From: CALBPI01 sp038531945
GTDB taxonomy: Bacteria; Pseudomonadota; Gammaproteobacteria; Steroidobacterales; Woeseiaceae
Assembly (NCBI GenBank): GCA_038531945.1
Contig: JBCBBH010000004.1
Coordinates: 186,001-250,000 of the forward strand
Direction: 5' to 3'
DNA: 64,000 nt
Shown: positions 60,668 through 64,000 of the stretch, piece after piece
Numbering within the stretch: the stretch's first letter is position 1
How the letters are laid out: each line of letters starts with the position of its first letter
The notes under the pieces: model-generated
Seen by the model: the letters and a program-made list of their open reading frames with translations, nothing else
What the model was told of the DNA's origin: nothing
Database searches by the model: none
Program-made: the position numbers and the translations under genes

Positions 60668-60858
60668 TAGCTGTTTTCCTTGTCTCTTCCTAAGCGAAGC
60701 AGAATGATCGCTCCTGCGCTACTGACCACCCCGATAACACTGCCAATCCCAGCGTGGATTTGGCGGCTGGTTTCGAACCCAGCCCACCACACCGATTGAC
60801 CTAGCGCCAAAGCACCGATCACCAGAAGTAACAGCGGCAGCGCACGAATTTGATCCAT
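60667..60858 (-). CDS. 63-residue two-helix membrane protein
   Basis: A tiny protein with helices at about 7-26 ('LPLLLLVIGALALGQSVWWAG') and 35-56 ('HAGIGSVIGVVSSAGAIILLRLG') and a short charged tail. I recognise no family. Tight packing (12 bases after the acyl-CoA ligase, one-base overlap with the SDR) suggests it is real and co-translated. Function unknown. Confidence 0.6.
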   Translation of the reverse strand: MDQIRALPLLLLVIGALALGQSVWWAGFETSRQIHAGIGSVIGVVSSAGAIILLRLGRDKENS

Positions 60859-60870
60859 TCGATTCCGCGC

Positions 60871-62505
60871 CTAGCTCGCTGTCGGTAACTCGTAGTCGGC
60901 GAACTGCTCTCGCAGCGTCGTCTTCTTGATCTTGCCCGTCGCAGTATGCGGAAGCTCGTCGACGAACACCACGTCGTCCGGCGTCCACCACTTGGCAATC
61001 TTGCCATCGAGGTAGTCGAGAACGGCAGCCTTGTCGAGCGCGCTGCTCTCTTGCCTCACCACGATCATCAACGGACGCTCCGTCCACTTCGGGTGCGCCA
61101 CGCCTATGACCGCAGCCTCAGCCACCTCAGGATGCCCCATCGCAGTGTTCTCAAGATCGATCGAACTAATCCACTCGCCACCCGACTTGATGACGTCTTT
61201 GGTCCGATCCGTAATCGCCATGAATCCATCCGGGTCGATCGTCGCGACATCGCCCGTGTCGAACCAACCTTCATCGGAATGCGCTTCGCTTCCACCATCG
61301 AGCTTGAAGTAGTCGCTACAAATCCACGGTCCACGAACGCGTAATGCGCCGAAGGCCTTACCGTCCCACGGCAAGGATTCGCCTTGATCATCAACGATCT
61401 TCATCTGAACACCGTAGATACCGCGTCCGGCCTTTGCCTGAATTTGAACCTGATCTTCCGGGGGAAGAGTCGCGTGCTTGGGCAACAGTGTGTTTACTAC
61501 GCCGAGTGGGCTCATTTCGGTCATACCCCAGCCCTGGTGCACGACAACGTCGTGCTCATCGCGAAACGCCTCGATCATCGAAGCGGGCACTGCAGCGCCA
61601 CCGACGACCGTGCGTTGCAAGTGGTTCAGTTTCAGACTTTGCTTACGCGCATAATCCAGCAGCGCGAGCCAGACGGTCGGGACACCCAGTGCGAGCGTGA
61701 CAGTCTCACCCTCCAGCAGGTTATAGAGGGTTTCACCATCTCCCATTTTCGGCCCTGGCATCACGAGCTTCGCACCGACCATCGGCGCGCAATACGGAAT
61801 ACCCCACGCGTTGACGTGAAAGAGCGGCACCACAGGGAGGATGACGTCTGACCTGGATATATTCAGCGCATCCGGCATCAACCCGCAAATGGCATGCAGC
61901 ACCGTCGAGCGATGCGAATACAAAACGCCTTTCGGATTGCCCGTTGTTCCGGAGGTGTAACACAACGCAGACGCGGTGTTCTCATCGAGTTCCGGCCATG
62001 CATATTCGTCCGACGCTCCGGCGATCCATGCCTCATAGCTCTGTATCGGGTACTCGGTATCCGGCAAAGAACTCTCTTCACACAAAACAATGATGTGTTC
62101 GAGACCTTCGACTTTGTCGCGAATTGCAGCGACCAGCGGCAGGAACATCGGATCGACCAACAACACACGATCTTCGGCATGATTGATGATGTAAATCAGC
62201 TGCTCAGGAAACAGTCTGGGGTTGATCGTGTGACAGACAAAACCCGCGCCGGAGATACCGTAGTAGGCCTCCATATGGCGGTAGTCGTTCCATGCGAGCG
62301 TCGCTACACGGTCACCACGCTGTAATCCGAGCGACTCCAACGCATTCGCAACCCGCTTGGAGCGCGCGAAACACTCGGCGTAGGTGTAACAATGACGTGG
62401 ATTGTCCGCCGTAACCGACACAATTTCCGATTCGGCATGGAACGCCACTGCGTGTTCCGCAATACTCGAGATCAGCAGTGGCTGATCCATCATCAATCCG
62501 CGCAT
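60871..62505 (-). CDS. Medium/long-chain acyl-CoA ligase (AMP-binding)
   Basis: A 544-residue acyl-adenylate enzyme that activates fatty acids with ATP and CoA. The P-loop is 'ALCYTSGTTGNPKGVLYSHRS' and the core 'HQGWGMTEMSPLGVV' (here 'VVHQGWGMTEMSP'). The hinge 'GWFDTGDVATIDPDGFMAITDRTKDVIKSGGEWISS' and the catalytic lysine in 'TATGKIKKTTL' follow. 'DRTKDVIKSGGEWISSIDLE' resembles the AlkK-like medium-chain group. A GGGGGGAG site precedes the ATG at 62505. It heads a four-gene minus-strand operon. Confidence 0.92.
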   Translation of the reverse strand: MRGLMMDQPLLISSIAEHAVAFHAESEIVSVTADNPRHCYTYAECFARSKRVANALESLGLQRGDRVATLAWNDYRHMEAYYGISGAGFVCHTINPRLFPEQLIYIINHAEDRVLLVDPMFLPLVAAIRDKVEGLEHIIVLCEESSLPDTEYPIQSYEAWIAGASDEYAWPELDENTASALCYTSGTTGNPKGVLYSHRSTVLHAICGLMPDALNISRSDVILPVVPLFHVNAWGIPYCAPMVGAKLVMPGPKMGDGETLYNLLEGETVTLALGVPTVWLALLDYARKQSLKLNHLQRTVVGGAAVPASMIEAFRDEHDVVVHQGWGMTEMSPLGVVNTLLPKHATLPPEDQVQIQAKAGRGIYGVQMKIVDDQGESLPWDGKAFGALRVRGPWICSDYFKLDGGSEAHSDEGWFDTGDVATIDPDGFMAITDRTKDVIKSGGEWISSIDLENTAMGHPEVAEAAVIGVAHPKWTERPLMIVVRQESSALDKAAVLDYLDGKIAKWWTPDDVVFVDELPHTATGKIKKTTLREQFADYELPTAS

Positions 62506-62580
62506 AACTCCCCCCTAGGTCGAAAACGCTGTCGAGAGTGTCGAAGTGTGCATGAAACCCGCGATTTGGACCAGTCCGAG

Positions 62581-64000
62581 CTAGTCCCCCTGGCGCAGTG
62601 ATTGCGCGAGATCCTCCAGCTCGGTCCAGCGCGTCAGCAACCGTTCGTGTTCAGCTTCCTTCGCAGCGAGTTGGTCCAGCACGGGCTGCACGTCCTGCTC
62701 GAAGTTCTGTTCGTAAAAACCGTCGCGAGCTGTATCACTGCGGAGTTTCTCAACCTCGGCTTCGATCGTGGAAATAGCATCCGGAAGCGCATCGAGCTCA
62801 CGCTGATCCTTATAACTGAGCTTGGTGGCTCGGCGCTGCACCCGGTTGCGACCTTCTGACTCACTACCGCGGGACCCTACCGGCCGATCACTCACTGCGA
62901 GTTTTCGCCCTTGGCGGAGCCAATCCGAAAAATTGCCGACAAACCGTTCGACGTTTCCGCCCTGCTCGAAGACAAGGGTGCTCGTCACGACGTTATCCAG
63001 GAACTGACGATCATGACTCACAACCAACAACGTCCCGGTGTAGCCGGCCAATTGGTCCTCCAACACCTGCAGTGTTTCGACATCAAGATCGTTGGTCGGC
63101 TCGTCGAGCACCAATAGATTGCTGGGTCGACTCAGCAGACGGGCAAGGACCACCCGATTTTTCTCCCCGCCAGACAAAGCCGAAACCGGCGACAGGATGC
63201 GCTTCGCGGAGAACAGGAACCCTCGAAGATAACCGACGACATGACGTGGCTTGCCGTTGAGCATGATGTAGTCATTGCCCTCCCCGACAACCTGCGCAAT
63301 CGTCTTGTTGCCATCCAGTTCGCGGCGCAGTTGGTCAAAGTAACCAATCTCGAGGTTGGTGCCATGCTTAACCGTGCCACCTTGCGGTGCAAGCTCACCC
63401 AGAATCAATTTCAGTAGCGTGCTCTTGCCGACGCCGTTGTTACCGACCAGTCCGATTCTGTCGCCACGCTGAATCGTCAAACTCAGTTTGTCGATCAACA
63501 GAGTGTCACCGTAGCCGAAACTGACGTTATGTAACTGCACGGCCTTGCGACCGGAAGGGTCCGATGTCTCAATGTGAACGCGCGCCGATTGGGCGCGTTT
63601 GCGTCGGCCTTCCGCCGTTTCGCGCATTGCGTGCAGGGCTCTGACTCGACCCTCATTGCGGGTTCTGCGCGCCTTGATGCCCTGCCGAATCCAGGCCTCT
63701 TCCTCTGCGAGACGCTTATCGAACTTCGCGTTGTGTTCATCCTCTTCACGCCACGCTTGCTCGCGATCGGCAAGATACTGTTTGAAATCACCAGGCCAAC
63801 TGATCAGCTTCCCGCGATCAATATCCACGATCCGAGTAGCGAGTTTCTGCAGAAAAGCACGATCGTGCGTCACAAAAACCACGCTGCCGTCAAACGCGAG
63901 GAGCTTGTTCTCTAGCCATTCGATCGTATCGATGTCGAGATGGTTTGTCGGTTCGTCGAGCAACAGGACATCGGGATTCAACACCAACGCTCGTGCCAGC
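62581..64000 (-). CDS. uup: ABC-F ATPase Uup, start beyond the window edge
   Basis: At least 473 residues of a two-ABC, membrane-less ATPase; the frame continues past base 64000, so the first ABC's Walker A is missing. The window includes the first Walker B 'LLLDEPTNHLDIDTIEWLE', the linker between ABCs, the second P-loop 'IGLVGNNGVGKSTLLKLILGE', signature 'ALSGGEKNRVVLARLL' and 'LVLDEPTNDLDVETLQVLE'. The C-terminal coiled-coil domain (about the last 75 residues) is typical of Uup, which acts on branched DNA and ribosomes. Confidence 0.9.
   Translation of the reverse strand, partial: LARALVLNPDVLLLDEPTNHLDIDTIEWLENKLLAFDGSVVFVTHDRAFLQKLATRIVDIDRGKLISWPGDFKQYLADREQAWREEDEHNAKFDKRLAEEEAWIRQGIKARRTRNEGRVRALHAMRETAEGRRKRAQSARVHIETSDPSGRKAVQLHNVSFGYGDTLLIDKLSLTIQRGDRIGLVGNNGVGKSTLLKLILGELAPQGGTVKHGTNLEIGYFDQLRRELDGNKTIAQVVGEGNDYIMLNGKPRHVVGYLRGFLFSAKRILSPVSALSGGEKNRVVLARLLSRPSNLLVLDEPTNDLDVETLQVLEDQLAGYTGTLLVVSHDRQFLDNVVTSTLVFEQGGNVERFVGNFSDWLRQGRKLAVSDRPVGSRGSESEGRNRVQRRATKLSYKDQRELDALPDAISTIEAEVEKLRSDTARDGFYEQNFEQDVQPVLDQLAAKEAEHERLLTRWTELEDLAQSLRQGD

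Noticed and set aside
1..64000. Mobile elements, CRISPR arrays, phage or defence genes
   Set aside because: I looked for transposases, integrases other than XerD, regularly spaced repeats and typical defence domains and found none. XerD is the housekeeping recombinase beside dsbC.

Overview
The window is ordinary, dense chromosomal DNA from a free-living gammaproteobacterium. The evidence is gene order: orn/rsgA divergent, dnaX-ybaB-recR with the SRP RNA, mltF near tadA-guaA-guaB-xseA, der-bamB-yfgM-hisS-rodZ-pilF-rlmN-ndk, suhB/trmJ next to an isc locus, and yajC-secD-secF with tgt-queA. These neighbourhoods are characteristic of the class. The large NAD-dependent glutamate dehydrogenase, tryptophan 2,3-dioxygenase, ETF-ubiquinone oxidoreductase, thiolase and acyl-CoA ligase point to an aerobic heterotroph that burns amino acids and fatty acids. 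A Woeseiales- or Xanthomonadales-like lineage is possible, but this is inference only. No rRNA, insertion sequence, prophage, CRISPR array or integrase island was seen. No stretch over 300 bases lacks a gene; the longest gaps (about 110-160 bases) are divergent promoter regions.

Layout. 1-7.5 kb: a cut-off gene start, a YqiB-like protein, ppsR/ppsA, an SH3-anchor protein, a three-gene set (orn, methyltransferase, GFA protein) and rsgA. 7.5-10.6 kb: HIT protein, recR, ybaB, dnaX and the 4.5S SRP RNA. 10.7-14.3 kb: mltF, a secreted GlyGly-CTERM-type protein, GNAT, tadA and a small TonB-C lipoprotein. 14.4-22 kb: guaA, guaB, xseA, thiol dioxygenase, MetX-family acyltransferase, M48 protease and DUF937. 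22-30 kb: a long minus-strand run from ndk and rlmN through pilF, rodZ, hisS, yfgM and bamB to der. 30-33 kb: a reduced Fe-S locus (iscS, a degenerate IscU-like protein, iscA), trmJ and suhB. 33.7-39 kb: secF, secD, yajC, tgt and queA. 39-41.3 kb: ECF sigma factor, membrane anti-sigma candidate and double-PDZ periplasmic protein. 41.4-45 kb: tRNA-Leu(CAA), Nudix, ferredoxin, dsbC, xerD and a PlsC-type acyltransferase. 45-49 kb: thiolase, HSD10-like dehydrogenase and ETF-QO. 49-57.8 kb: zapE, marR, tryptophan dioxygenase, gdhB, gpmA and a gamma-carbonic anhydrase. 57.8-64 kb: tesB, DUF1499, a four-gene minus-strand operon (acyl-CoA ligase, tiny membrane protein, SDR, DUF962) and a cut-off ABC-F ATPase.

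Points most worth a second look: (1) the isc locus lacks iscR, iscU, hscBA and fdx, its IscS lacks the usual C-terminal tail, and the IscU-like protein has lost two of three cluster-ligand cysteines; (2) two CRP-like palindromes 39 bp apart sit at the start of the PlsC-type acyltransferase gene; (3) the sigma/anti-sigma/PDZ trio has no partner protease; (4) the MetX protein carries an atypical substrate-loop motif. I saw no clearly new defence or mobile system.
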